Positions 34,568 through 44,061 of a stretch of 50,950 bases of DNA are shown here, one piece after another. The stretch comes from an uncultured Pelagibacteraceae bacterium (GTDB lineage: Bacteria; Pseudomonadota; Alphaproteobacteria; Pelagibacterales; AG-422-B15). The notes beneath the pieces were generated by a model, which was not told the DNA's origin, searched no databases, and was given only the letters and a program-made list of their open reading frames with translations. Positions within the stretch are counted from its first letter, which is position 1. The number at the start of each line of letters is the position of its first letter. Both the position numbers and the translations under genes were made by a program. Location of the stretch: contig CACMWW010000007.1 in NCBI GenBank assembly GCA_902617525.1, positions 1-50,950 on the forward strand, read 5' to 3'.

Positions 34568-35458
34568 ATGAACATAAAATTAAACAATCGTTATATTAAT
34601 GAATTATTAGAATACGAAAAGGTTCAAAATGGATTATACATTGTGGCAACTCCAATTGGTAATTTAGGTGATATTACCCTACGATCTCTTAAAATTCTCT
34701 CTTGTGTAGATTTAATTTTATGTGAAGATACTCGCATAAGTAAAAAATTAACGAATAAGTATGGCATTAAAACCCAACTAAAACCATTTCATAAATTTAA
34801 CTCAACAAACTTTATTCCACTAATAATAAAAAAATTACAAGCGGGATTATCAATTGCAATAATATCTGATGCTGGCACGCCAATAATTTCGGATCCTGGT
34901 TCAGATCTCATAAAGATTTGTGACGAAAAAAAAATTAATGTATTTTCATTACCCGGTCCATCAGCAACTATATCTAGCTACGTTTTGTCAAGTTTTGCTC
35001 AAAAATCTTTTATGTTTAGAAGTTTTTTTCCAAGACATAAAAATGAAGCTCTTAAAGAATTGGATTTGATAAAAAAACTTGAATGCGCAGTAATATTTTT
35101 TGAATCACCTCTTCGAATTTTAAAAACACTTAATTTTATCAATGATTATTATGGTAGCTGCGAGATTACATTTGTAAGAGAATTAACTAAAAAGAATGAA
35201 GAAGTCATTAACTCGAATATTACAGAAGTAATTGAAAAATTGAGAAACAGAAAAAAAATTTTAGGTGAAATAACATTCGTGGTTAAGCCTCTTTGCAACA
35301 GTAAAGAAAATAAAATTTCAAATGAAGAAATTTCAACATTATCTGATCAACTTATTGATGCAGGGCTTAATACTTCGAAAACTTCAAAAATTATTTCAAC
35401 TTTCTTTAATCTTTCAAAAAGAGAGGTATATCAGTTACTAATAAAAAATAAGCAATGA
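34568..35458 (+). CDS. rsmI: 16S rRNA (cytidine-1402-2'-O) methyltransferase RsmI
   Basis: RsmI is the SAM-dependent enzyme that 2'-O-methylates C1402 of 16S rRNA. GLYIVATPIGNLGDITLRSL begins near residue 22, CEDTRISKKL follows, and ISDAGTPIISDPGSDLI and FSLPGPSATISSYVLSSF are family signatures of this tetrapyrrole-methylase fold. The C-terminal about 50 residues form a small helical domain. The start codon abuts that of the divergent lipoprotein gene with no gap, so its promoter must lie inside that gene or the true start is slightly downstream. Confidence 0.95.
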   Translation: MNIKLNNRYINELLEYEKVQNGLYIVATPIGNLGDITLRSLKILSCVDLILCEDTRISKKLTNKYGIKTQLKPFHKFNSTNFIPLIIKKLQAGLSIAIISDAGTPIISDPGSDLIKICDEKKINVFSLPGPSATISSYVLSSFAQKSFMFRSFFPRHKNEALKELDLIKKLECAVIFFESPLRILKTLNFINDYYGSCEITFVRELTKKNEEVINSNITEVIEKLRNRKKILGEITFVVKPLCNSKENKISNEEISTLSDQLIDAGLNTSKTSKIISTFFNLSKREVYQLLIKNKQ

Positions 35459-35472
35459 TATTAATTTTGATA

Positions 35473-35478
35473 TATAAT
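35473..35478 (+). promoter_or_regulatory. TATAAT box 11 bases before the BON lipoprotein start
   Basis: A perfect TATAAT lies in the 31-base gap between rsmI and the BON-domain gene, 11 bases before its ATG at 35490. I see no good -35 element at 17 bases. The spacing is like that before ogt, the Tim44-like gene and rph. Confidence 0.3.
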
Positions 35479-35489
35479 AATTATTTATA

Positions 35490-36080
35490 ATGTACATTAA
35501 GTTTGTTTATACTTTAGTTTATATAATCTTACCCTCTATCTTGATATCTCACTGTGCACAAGTAGCAACCGGTACAGCTGTAAAGGTGGTTACAGTCAAT
35601 CAAGAAGATAGAACAATTGGAGAGTTTGTTGATGATACAATTATTAAAACTTTAATAAAAAATACATATTTTGATCAAAACGAAAAACTATTTTTTAATA
35701 TTGATGTTGAGGTGTCACAAGGAAGAGTGTTATTGACTGGGACAATAGAGAATATAGATCTTAAAATTGAAGCAACACGGATTGCTTGGGGAGTAAAAGG
35801 GGTGCAAACTGTTATTAATGAAATCCAAATATCGAACTCGGATAATATAATTAACTTTGCTGATGACCTTGTTATAAGCACAAAGGTAAAGGGAAAACTT
35901 ATATTGAATGAAAATGTAAATTCATTAAATTATAGCATTGAGACAGTTAATAAGCTGGTATACATCATAGGTATTGCCAGAAGCGATGATGAAAGAGATT
36001 TAGTAATAAATATTGCTAGAGAAGTATATGGTGTTGAAGAAGTGATAGACTATATCTCAATTAAAACTGACGAATTTTAA
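35490..36080 (+). CDS. BON-domain outer-membrane lipoprotein (DolP/OsmY-like)
   Basis: A hydrophobic signal segment ends in the lipobox ISHC with Cys22. Two BON domains follow, roughly residues 45-115 and 118-190, each with the pattern VxVxxGxVxLxGxI...A...A..V.GV..V.N.I. The first contains VEVSQGRVLLTGTIENIDLKIEATRIAWGVKGVQTVINEI. Relatives such as DolP maintain outer-membrane integrity. It lies between rsmI and gshB, where other alphaproteobacteria usually have yraN as well; yraN is not present here. The gap to gshB is five bases. Confidence 0.83.
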   Translation: MYIKFVYTLVYIILPSILISHCAQVATGTAVKVVTVNQEDRTIGEFVDDTIIKTLIKNTYFDQNEKLFFNIDVEVSQGRVLLTGTIENIDLKIEATRIAWGVKGVQTVINEIQISNSDNIINFADDLVISTKVKGKLILNENVNSLNYSIETVNKLVYIIGIARSDDERDLVINIAREVYGVEEVIDYISIKTDEF

Positions 36081-36085
36081 TTTAA

Positions 36086-37015
36086 ATGAACGTAGGTTTT
36101 CAAATTGATGAGATTGATAAGCTCAATATTAAGACTGATAGTTCCTTACCATTAATTCTAGAGTCTCAAAAAAGAAAAAATAAGAATTTTTATTTTTTAC
36201 CAAGTAGTCTGACATTTAAAAAAAATTTGGTATATGCTCAGGCTAGAGAAATTTCTTTTAAAGATAATAAACTAAAAAATTATGTAATTGGTAGTCCTAA
36301 ACAAGTAAGAGTTGATAATTTTAATTATGTTTTCATTCGACAGGATCCACCTTATAACATGGAATATATTTCTTCTATGCATCTCTTAGAGCAAGTAAAA
36401 GGGCCTACTAAGTTTATCAATCATCCAAATGGGATAAGAAATGCACCAGAAAAAATTTCAATGCTATCTTATAAAGATATAATACCTCCAACACTTATTA
36501 CTAGAGAAAAAAAAGAAATAAATGATTTTATAAAACAAAATGGAAAGTGCGTAATTAAACCCCTCTACGGCAATGGAGGTGAAAGTATATTTTTACTTGA
36601 TAAACAAGATGAAAACTATAATCAAATCATCGAACGTTTTATAGACCAGCTTAAAGAGCCATTTATAATTCAAAAATTTCTTCCAGAAATAAAACATGGA
36701 GATAAAAGAATAATTCTTGTTAATGGAGAACCAATTGCAGCTTTGAAAAGGATACCTAAGAACAAGGAAATACGCTCAAATATTCATGTGGGAGGAAATT
36801 GCGAAGCAGTCAAAATTTCACCACAAGATTTAAATATTTGTGGAAAAATTAAAGGATTTTTAAAAGATGAAGGACTTTTTTTTGTAGGTATTGATGTAAT
36901 TGGTAAATATTTAACAGAAATTAATGTTACGTCACCAACCTGTATACAAGAAATCAAAAAACTTCATAAGATTGATATATCAAAAATAATTTGGGATCGG
37001 CTTTTAAAAAACTAA
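36086..37015 (+). CDS. gshB: Glutathione synthetase
   Basis: GshB joins gamma-glutamylcysteine and glycine using ATP. It is an ATP-grasp enzyme. The N-terminal domain has VGFQIDEIDKLNIKTDSSLPLI, then FIRQDPPYNMEYISSMHLLEQV is the substrate block. VIKPLYGNGGESIFLL is the first grasp loop, DKRIILVNGEPIAALKRIP and VGIDVIGKYLTEINVTSPT complete the magnesium and ATP site. Length 309 is normal. It is in one run with rsmI and the BON lipoprotein, an arrangement conserved in the class. Confidence 0.95.
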   Translation: MNVGFQIDEIDKLNIKTDSSLPLILESQKRKNKNFYFLPSSLTFKKNLVYAQAREISFKDNKLKNYVIGSPKQVRVDNFNYVFIRQDPPYNMEYISSMHLLEQVKGPTKFINHPNGIRNAPEKISMLSYKDIIPPTLITREKKEINDFIKQNGKCVIKPLYGNGGESIFLLDKQDENYNQIIERFIDQLKEPFIIQKFLPEIKHGDKRIILVNGEPIAALKRIPKNKEIRSNIHVGGNCEAVKISPQDLNICGKIKGFLKDEGLFFVGIDVIGKYLTEINVTSPTCIQEIKKLHKIDISKIIWDRLLKN

Positions 37016-37025
37016 TCAATTTGAT

Positions 37026-37988
37026 ATGAGCATACAATCAAAAATACTCAACTTCATGCTTAAAAAATATGTAAAAGACGTTCAGCCTCCTGTTGAAGAA
37101 AGATCCTACATTGAAGCAAGAAAGATGATGAACCAGGAAGGTTACGTTGATCAAGATAGTTCATTAGGCTCTAAACTTTTACAAAAATTAATCTTCAATA
37201 AAAGTAAATCATCTATCGATATTAAAGAAATTTATTTAAGTGAAACGAGAACTTTACATTTTATAAATAAAAACTCCAATAAAGAAAAATGTATACTTTA
37301 TCTTCATGGGGGAGGTTATGTAGCTGGATCACCAGAGACACATCAAAATATGCTTATAAAATTAGCTAAGTTGTCTTCAATTCAAATATTTGCAATTGAT
37401 TATTCATTATCACCTGAAAATAATTTTCCAAAAGCAATCGACGAAACTATAAGCAGTTATAATGCCTTATTAGAAAGAGGATTTAAAAATGAAAATATTT
37501 ATTTTGGAGGTGACTCAGCTGGAGGCAATTTAACTTTAGTTAGCACATTAAAATTACAAGAGTTAAATCAAAAATTACCTTCAAAATTATTTTTATTATC
37601 TCCATGGACAGACCTTACTGGCGAGGGAAGAAGCATCAAGGAAAATTCAAAGTCAGATCCTTATTTATCTTATGATAATTGGTTAAATACATCGCTCTCT
37701 ATGCAGAAAACTGTCAAAGAATGGTACGCTCCAAATCAAGATTATAAAAATCCTCTTATATCCCCAGTATTTGCAAAATACTCTAATTATCCAAAAACCT
37801 TGATACAAGTCAGTGATATTGAAATATTGTATAGCGACTCCCTGGATCTTGAATCTAAAATAAAAGATGGAAACAATGAAGTGACTTTAAGTGTATACAA
37901 CAATCTACCTCATGTTTGGCAAATATTTGGTTTTTTACCTGAGGCAAAACAAGCACTTAAAGAGATCGCTTATTTTTTGAAAAACTAA
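37026..37988 (+). CDS. Alpha/beta hydrolase, hormone-sensitive-lipase-type esterase
   Basis: The 320-residue protein has the oxyanion motif HGGG at 94-97 (YLHGGGYVAGSPE) and the nucleophile elbow GDSAG at 162-166 with Ser164, typical of the HSL or family IV esterases. The acid is probably the Asp in VSDIEILYSDS and the base the His in NLPHVWQIFG near the C-terminus. No signal peptide is seen, so it is cytoplasmic. The natural ester is unknown. It follows gshB by 10 bases and its stop overlaps the convergent malic enzyme stop within CTAA. Confidence 0.88.
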   Translation: MSIQSKILNFMLKKYVKDVQPPVEERSYIEARKMMNQEGYVDQDSSLGSKLLQKLIFNKSKSSIDIKEIYLSETRTLHFINKNSNKEKCILYLHGGGYVAGSPETHQNMLIKLAKLSSIQIFAIDYSLSPENNFPKAIDETISSYNALLERGFKNENIYFGGDSAGGNLTLVSTLKLQELNQKLPSKLFLLSPWTDLTGEGRSIKENSKSDPYLSYDNWLNTSLSMQKTVKEWYAPNQDYKNPLISPVFAKYSNYPKTLIQVSDIEILYSDSLDLESKIKDGNNEVTLSVYNNLPHVWQIFGFLPEAKQALKEIAYFLKN

Positions 37989-40252
37989 CTTTTAAAGGCT
38001 GATAATGCAGCTAAGTTAACAATGTCAGCAACATTTGCGCCTAAAGGTGCAATTTGTATACTTTCTTTAAAGCCAACCAAGTATGGTCCTACTAGTGTGC
38101 CTCCTCCTAATTCCTGAAGCATCTTTGTTGAAATGCTTGCACTATGAATAGCTGGCATTATTAATAAGTTTGCGGGGCCAGATAATTTACAAAATGGATA
38201 AAGGTTCATTAAGTTTTCATTCAAAGCAGTATTAGCTCCCATTTCTCCGTCGTATTCAAAATCTAAATTTCTTTCATCAAGAATTTTCTTTGCATCTCTC
38301 ATATATACTGATCTTTCAGTGAATGGCTTTCCAAAATTTGAATATGATACAAGAGCAGCTCTTGGCTCAATGCCAAATATTTCTCTAACTACCTCCGCAC
38401 TTTCTTGTGTAATATTTGCTAATTGTGAAGCGTTAGGCATATCATGTACATTTGAGTCTGCGACAAAAATAGTTCTCCCATTGCATAACATTACTGTCAT
38501 GCCAAGAATGGTTTTATTTGGTATTGGATCAAGTACATATTCAATACTTTCTAAAGATGCCGCATAGCTTCTTGTAAGTCCACAAACCATTGCGTCAGCT
38601 TCCTTTAAAGAAACCATACATGCTGCAAAAACGTTTCTTTCTCGATTTAAGAGATCTAAACAATCCTTTTTTAAAAATCCTTTTCTTTGCAATCGATGAT
38701 AAATGTGTTCTGCATATCTATCGTGCTCTGATTTATTTCTAGTGCTGTGTATTTCCATTTGATCAAAAAAATCTAAACCCATTTCCTGCATTTTGTTTTT
38801 TATGACATCATCTCTTCCAATTAAAATGGGAGTACCCATTCTGTTATTAAGAAAAATTACTGCAGCCCTAATCATATCTTCCTCTTCACCTTCCGTGAAA
38901 ATAACTCTTCTGGGATTTTCTTTTACTTCTTGAAAAACTTTTTGAAGCAGGCCAGCCGAAGGATTAAGCCTTGCGGATAATTCATTTGAATAGTTTTCCA
39001 TGTCAACTATTGCTTTTCTTGCGACACCAGTATCCATAGCAGCTTTAGCAACTGCAGGAGGTACCTTACTTATTAATCTTGGATCAAAGGGAGAAGGAAT
39101 AATATAATCTGGTCCGTATTGAGGTCTTTTCCCAGGGTATGCATTGGCTACTTCATCTGGCACATCTTCTTTAGCTAGGTCGGCAATGGCTTTAGCTGCG
39201 GCAATCTTCATTTCAAGATTAATTGTTTTTGCCCTTACATCTAATGCACCTCTAAATATATACGGGAATCCAAGAACATTATTAACTTGATTAGGATAGT
39301 CGGATCTTCCGGTTGCTATAATCGCATCATCTCTACATTCTTTAATTTTTTCTGGCAATATCTCTGGTTCAGGATTTGCCATGGCAAAAATAATTGGTTT
39401 TTCAGCCATAGATAAAACCATTTTTTGACTAATAATGTTACCAATTGAAAGACCAAAAAAAATATCAGCTCCATTTAGTGCATCTTCAAGACTTCTACAT
39501 TTTGTTTTTACTGCATGGGCAGATTTCCACTGATTCATATTCTCTTTTCTTTCAGTATGAATAACACCTTTGGTATCACACAATATTGCATTTTCATTAG
39601 GCATTCCCATTGCTTTTAAGAGTTCTAGGCACGCAATACCAGCAGCGCCCGCACCGTTAACAACAATTTTAACTTCATTAATTTTTTTTCCGGTAAGGTC
39701 CATCGCATTTATGAGTGCAGCGGCAGATATAATTGCGGTACCATGTTGATCATCATGAAAAATTGGTATGTCCATTATTTCTCTTAACGAGTCTTCAATT
39801 ATAAAGCACTCTGGAGCTTTTATGTCCTCAAGATTAATACCTCCAAAAGATGGTCCTAGATATTTTACAGAATTAATAAATTCATCAGCATCTTCAGTGT
39901 CAATTTCTAAATCAATCGAGTCAATATCTGAAAATCTTTTAAATAAAACAGACTTACCTTCCATAACTGGTTTTGAAGCATGGGCGCCTAAATTTCCGAG
40001 ACCTAGTATCGCAGTACCATTAGATATCACAGCGACTATATTTCCCTTACTTGTATAGTCGTAGACTGAATTGGTATCATCAGCAATCGCATTTACGGGC
40101 GCCGCGACACCAGGTGAATAAGCAAGTGAGAGATCTCTTTGTGTCTCTAGAGGTTTTGTGGCTTTAATTTCTATTTTGCCTGGTTTACCTTGTGCATGAA
40201 ATACCAAAGCTTCTTTTTCACTGAAATGCTCTTCTCTATCTTTTTTTGTCAT
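37985..40252 (-). CDS. maeB: NADP-dependent malic enzyme fused to phosphotransacetylase-like domain
   Basis: MaeB oxidatively decarboxylates malate to pyruvate. The N-terminal half (to about 430) is the malic enzyme: LAYSPGVAAPVNAI, FHDDQHGTAIISAAAL, and the NAD(P) motif VVNGAGAAGIACLELL. The C-terminal half (about 435-755) is a phosphate-acetyltransferase-like domain, which in this family binds acetyl-CoA as an allosteric effector rather than catalysing. The 755 residues are normal for the hybrid type. Downstream it meets the esterase gene tail to tail. Confidence 0.96.
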   Translation of the reverse strand: MTKKDREEHFSEKEALVFHAQGKPGKIEIKATKPLETQRDLSLAYSPGVAAPVNAIADDTNSVYDYTSKGNIVAVISNGTAILGLGNLGAHASKPVMEGKSVLFKRFSDIDSIDLEIDTEDADEFINSVKYLGPSFGGINLEDIKAPECFIIEDSLREIMDIPIFHDDQHGTAIISAAALINAMDLTGKKINEVKIVVNGAGAAGIACLELLKAMGMPNENAILCDTKGVIHTERKENMNQWKSAHAVKTKCRSLEDALNGADIFFGLSIGNIISQKMVLSMAEKPIIFAMANPEPEILPEKIKECRDDAIIATGRSDYPNQVNNVLGFPYIFRGALDVRAKTINLEMKIAAAKAIADLAKEDVPDEVANAYPGKRPQYGPDYIIPSPFDPRLISKVPPAVAKAAMDTGVARKAIVDMENYSNELSARLNPSAGLLQKVFQEVKENPRRVIFTEGEEEDMIRAAVIFLNNRMGTPILIGRDDVIKNKMQEMGLDFFDQMEIHSTRNKSEHDRYAEHIYHRLQRKGFLKKDCLDLLNRERNVFAACMVSLKEADAMVCGLTRSYAASLESIEYVLDPIPNKTILGMTVMLCNGRTIFVADSNVHDMPNASQLANITQESAEVVREIFGIEPRAALVSYSNFGKPFTERSVYMRDAKKILDERNLDFEYDGEMGANTALNENLMNLYPFCKLSGPANLLIMPAIHSASISTKMLQELGGGTLVGPYLVGFKESIQIAPLGANVADIVNLAALSAFKS

Positions 40253-40373
40253 ATTTTCTTTTTTGGAGTTTATATAGGTTTTTACCTGCTTTTCAAATTC
40301 AAAAGATATATATTGGATGAACCTTTATTTTTGAAGTTATTTAAATCAAAATAGATTAATAAACAATGTTTAT

Positions 40374-41912
40374 ATGAACGTTTTAAGGTCATCATTTATC
40401 TATTCTTTCTTTACATCGATAAGTAGAGTTTTCGGTTTTTTAAGAGATATAATGATCGCTAACTTTTTAGGTACAGGAGTAATAGCTGATATATTCTTTG
40501 TTGCTTTTAGGTTACCAAATACGTTTCGAAGAATTTTTTCGGAGGGAGCGCTAAACTCAGCGTTTGTACCCATCTACACTAAATTAATTAAAGACAATCT
40601 AAGTCATGAGTCAAAAAAATTTTCAGGGAGTATTTTTCTGATTTTTTTAGTGGCCTCATCTCTGGTGGTTTTAATAATTGAAGTTTTTATGCCATCCTTT
40701 GTTGCAATTTTAGCCCCTGGATTTACAAACGATAATGATAAATTTAATGAGCTAGTTGCAGTTTCAAGAATTATTTTTCCTTTTTTAATTTTAATTAGTA
40801 TTTCATCAATTTGTTCATCAATACTTAATTCACATAACAAGTTTGCATTGTCAGCAGCTCTACCAATAATATTAAATATCACATTGATAATAGCACTGAT
40901 CACTGCCGCTTATACAGCGGCTGATTTTTTAACATTCTTATCCTGGAGCGTTATTGTTGCTGGTCTGTTACAGATCATATTTCTTATTATTGCTCTAGCT
41001 AGAGAAAAAATATTTTTTTTCTTTACTAGAAAAATATATACTAGTTACGTTAAGCGTTTTATAAAGTTATTTACAGCAAGTTTTTTTTCTTCTGGGTTGT
41101 TGCAGATAAATATTTTAATTGGAACAATCATTGCTTCATACGAGAGTGGTGCTATTTCGTACCTTTATTATGCTGATCGTATCTACCAATTACCTCTTGC
41201 CCTTATTGGCATAGCAATTGGAGTTGCCATGCTGCCCTCAATTTCAAGTAAGATAAGATCGGAAAGTTTTGAAAAAATTCATGAAACAATAGAACAAACA
41301 TTGGTTTACTCATTGCTGCTCGCGGTTCCTGCATCTGTTGGAATTTTTGCACTTTCAGAGCCAATAATAGAAGTGCTTTTCGAAAGAGGTGAATTTAACG
41401 AAAACTCTTCATTATTTACTTCTAAAGCTCTCAAATTATATTCTTTAGGTCTTGTAGCGTTTATTCTAATGAAAATTTATACACCAATATTTTTTGCGTA
41501 TGAAAATGCAAGACCTACCTTGTATATTACTGCAACAAATTTAGTTATAAATACAACATTAAGTATAGTCTTATTTGTCAATTTAGGTTTTATTGGAATT
41601 CCGATAGCTACTAGTATATCAGCATGGATAAGCGTTTTATTAATGAATTATAGCTTGTATAAAAATAATTATTTTCAAATTAGTAGAAGAATTATCTTCC
41701 CTGGCACAATTATTATTATTGTCTCGTTTATCATGTATATGTATTTAATTTTTTTAGAAAACTATTTGGAAATTCTATTTAATTTTCTTCAAGGCTATGA
41801 AATTATATTCCTTTTATTTTCAGTACTTTCTTCAATATTGCTTTATTTTATTCTAATTTCATTTTACAAGCCGTTTAAATATTCTGAAATTAAAAAGATT
41901 TTGCAAAAATGA
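40374..41912 (+). CDS. murJ: Lipid II flippase MurJ
   Basis: MurJ moves lipid II across the inner membrane for peptidoglycan synthesis. The 512-residue protein is highly hydrophobic with about 14 predicted helices. The N-terminal SFFTSISRVFGFLRDIMIANFLGTGVIADIFFVAFRLPNTFRRIFSEGALNSAFVPIY carries the MVF-family arginines and the A-F-R-x-P-N-x-x-R-R motif. YLYYADRIYQLPLALIGIAIGVAMLPSIS is the second signature. It overlaps trpS by four bases; murJ-trpS adjacency is known in alphaproteobacteria. Confidence 0.95.
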   Translation: MNVLRSSFIYSFFTSISRVFGFLRDIMIANFLGTGVIADIFFVAFRLPNTFRRIFSEGALNSAFVPIYTKLIKDNLSHESKKFSGSIFLIFLVASSLVVLIIEVFMPSFVAILAPGFTNDNDKFNELVAVSRIIFPFLILISISSICSSILNSHNKFALSAALPIILNITLIIALITAAYTAADFLTFLSWSVIVAGLLQIIFLIIALAREKIFFFFTRKIYTSYVKRFIKLFTASFFSSGLLQINILIGTIIASYESGAISYLYYADRIYQLPLALIGIAIGVAMLPSISSKIRSESFEKIHETIEQTLVYSLLLAVPASVGIFALSEPIIEVLFERGEFNENSSLFTSKALKLYSLGLVAFILMKIYTPIFFAYENARPTLYITATNLVINTTLSIVLFVNLGFIGIPIATSISAWISVLLMNYSLYKNNYFQISRRIIFPGTIIIIVSFIMYMYLIFLENYLEILFNFLQGYEIIFLLFSVLSSILLYFILISFYKPFKYSEIKKILQK

Positions 41913-42931
41913 GTAAAACTAATAACAATACAGTTTTATCAGGTGTTCAACCATCAGGTGATCTTCATATAGGTAATTATCTTGGGGCAATTAAAAATTT
42001 TGTGAACATGCAAAATAACTATAATTGTTTTTTTTGTATAGTTGATTTACATGCGATAACTGTAAAACAAGACCCTAAGGTTTTAAAAAGAAATACTTTA
42101 GAAGTTGCAGCAACTTATATAGCATCCGGTATAGATCCACAGAATAGTGTAATATTTAATCAAAGCAGTGTATCCGCCCATTCAGAGTTAGCTTGGATAT
42201 TTAATTGCGTTACAAGAATGGGATGGCTGAATCGAATGACACAGTTCAAAGATAAAGCTGGAAAAGATAAAGAGAATGCCAGTTCAGGTTTATTTATTTA
42301 TCCTAATTTAATGGCTGCTGACATACTAGTTTATAAAGCAACGCATGTTCCAGTTGGAGATGATCAAAAGCAGCATCTTGAACTCACTAGAGATATTGCA
42401 CAGAAATTTAATCGCGATTTTAATTGTCAGGACTTTTTTCCCATCCCTGAGCCAATTATAGATAAGAATATTTCAAGAATTATGTCTCTTAAAGATGGAA
42501 ATCAAAAAATGAGTAAATCAGATCTATCTGAATACTCACGCATTAGTCTTTTAGATGAGAGTGATGAAATTATAAAAAAGATAAAAAAAGCAAAAACTTC
42601 AGACTCAGTGATGCCAGGAAAAATTGAGGAAGTACAAAAATTAGCAGAGGTTAATAACTTGCTTAATATCTATTCAGGTTTTTCTGAAATTAAAAAACAT
42701 AAGCTAGTTGAACAATATGAAGGTCAAAATTTTTCTAAATTTAAGTCTGATTTATCTGATGTGTTGATAGAACGACTAAATCCAATAACAACAGAAGTTA
42801 AAAAACTGATGCAAGACATAGGCTATCTTTCAGAAATCTTGTTAGATGGTCAAAATAAAGCAAATAAAGTTGCGCGAAAAACAATCAATGATGTATATGA
42901 CATTGTAGGACTGCACAGAAATGAAGCATAG
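41909..42931 (+). CDS. trpS: Tryptophanyl-tRNA synthetase
   Basis: This class I aminoacyl-tRNA synthetase charges tRNA-Trp. The HIGH-type motif is SGDLHIGNYLGA near residue 16 and the KMSKS loop is NQKMSKSDLS near residue 198. VGDDQKQHLELTRDIAQKFN is the tryptophan-binding GxDQxxH block. Length 340 is standard. It begins within the murJ stop (ATGA) and overlaps the downstream universal stress gene by 11 bases. Confidence 0.97.
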   Translation: MSKTNNNTVLSGVQPSGDLHIGNYLGAIKNFVNMQNNYNCFFCIVDLHAITVKQDPKVLKRNTLEVAATYIASGIDPQNSVIFNQSSVSAHSELAWIFNCVTRMGWLNRMTQFKDKAGKDKENASSGLFIYPNLMAADILVYKATHVPVGDDQKQHLELTRDIAQKFNRDFNCQDFFPIPEPIIDKNISRIMSLKDGNQKMSKSDLSEYSRISLLDESDEIIKKIKKAKTSDSVMPGKIEEVQKLAEVNNLLNIYSGFSEIKKHKLVEQYEGQNFSKFKSDLSDVLIERLNPITTEVKKLMQDIGYLSEILLDGQNKANKVARKTINDVYDIVGLHRNEA

Positions 42932-43397
42932 ATCAAAATTTTTAGTAATAGTTGATGACTCTAAAGAGTTGGACGTTGCGATCAGGTTTGCTGCAAAGCG
43001 TGCGCAGAGTACAAAGGGGGGAGTAACATTATTAAACGTGATAGAACAATTTGATCCTCAACAATGGCAGTCAATAGAAGATATAATACTTCAAGAAGCA
43101 AGAGAGAAAGCACAAGAAAAACTTCAAAAGTGGTCTAAAGTAATTAATGATCTAACTAATATTGTCCCTGAGCTAATGATAAAAGAGGGTACCACAAGTG
43201 AAAAAATCATAGAGACACTGGAGGAGGACAATGCAATTAGATTTCTTGTTCTAGCCGCGGCTGATTCAGATCAGCCTGGACCACTTGTATCACTTTTGGC
43301 AGGACAAAAATCTGGAAAATTACCTGTTCCTATTGTTATAATTCCACAAGGACTCTCAGACGAGTTAATAGATGATTTAGCATCTCGATCAGATTAA
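42921..43397 (+). CDS. Universal stress protein (UspA) family
   Basis: The protein starts SKFLVIVDDSKELDVAIRFAAKRAQSTKGGVTLLNVIE, the UspA first strand and nucleotide-loop region, and ends with FLVLAAADSDQPGPLVSLLAGQKSGKLPVPIVIIPQGL. The usual ATP motif G-x2-G-x9-G-S/T is only partly recognisable, so ATP binding is uncertain. Residues 45-70 are a charged insertion (QQWQSIEDIILQEAREKAQE). Length 158 is normal. The position after trpS and before the NFU gene is found in related genomes. Confidence 0.82.
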   Translation: MKHRSKFLVIVDDSKELDVAIRFAAKRAQSTKGGVTLLNVIEQFDPQQWQSIEDIILQEAREKAQEKLQKWSKVINDLTNIVPELMIKEGTTSEKIIETLEEDNAIRFLVLAAADSDQPGPLVSLLAGQKSGKLPVPIVIIPQGLSDELIDDLASRSD

Positions 43398-43484
43398 AAA
43401 TCAATTTAATTTCAGTAACTTAATAAATAACTATATCAAAACTTTAAAAATTTATGAATCTATCTATATAACTTTAGAATCAAT

Positions 43485-44048
43485 ATGTTTATACAAACTG
43501 AATCAACTCCGAATCCAAATTCACTAAAGTTCATTCTTACTGATCATGAGCTTTGTGAGAAACCAGTTGAATTCAATAAATCACAAGATAATAGAAATTC
43601 AGTATTAGCAGACGAACTTTTTAAAATTAAAGGAATTGACAATATATTATTTAACAAAAATTGTATCTCAGTTAATAAAAATGATTATACCTGGGATCAA
43701 CTTAAGGCTTCAATATTACATGTAATTTCTAATCATCTAAACTCTGGTCTTCCAGCTATTGATAAAAGAGACGATGACAGTAATGAATTAGATACTATAC
43801 AGTTTCATGACGATGACCTGAAAGTAGTTAATATGATCAACAGTATATTATTGTCAAAGATCAGACCGGCTATTATGCAAGATGGTGGAGACGTAAAATT
43901 TATAAAATATGAAAATGGTACAGCTTATCTTTCCTTAAAAGGGAGCTGCGCAGGTTGTCCAAGTGCAACGGTTACATTGAAAAACGGTATTGAAAATATG
44001 CTAAAACATAATGTTCCTGAAGTCAAAAAAGTTGAGCAGGTACTATAG
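43485..44048 (+). CDS. NifU-like iron-sulfur scaffold/carrier (Nfu type)
   Basis: The 187-residue protein has an N-terminal Nfu_N domain (MFIQTESTPNPNSLKFIL) and a C-terminal NifU domain with the cluster motif C-x2-C in SLKGSCAGCPSATVTLKNGIENML near residues 155-160. IRPAIMQDGGDVKFIKY is the usual start of the NFU domain. Such proteins carry [4Fe-4S] clusters to target enzymes and are the relatives of mitochondrial NFU1. A TATAAC box lies 12 bases before the ATG. The next gene starts 13 bases after its stop. Confidence 0.93.
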   Translation: MFIQTESTPNPNSLKFILTDHELCEKPVEFNKSQDNRNSVLADELFKIKGIDNILFNKNCISVNKNDYTWDQLKASILHVISNHLNSGLPAIDKRDDDSNELDTIQFHDDDLKVVNMINSILLSKIRPAIMQDGGDVKFIKYENGTAYLSLKGSCAGCPSATVTLKNGIENMLKHNVPEVKKVEQVL

Positions 44049-44061
44049 AAGTATAATAGCT

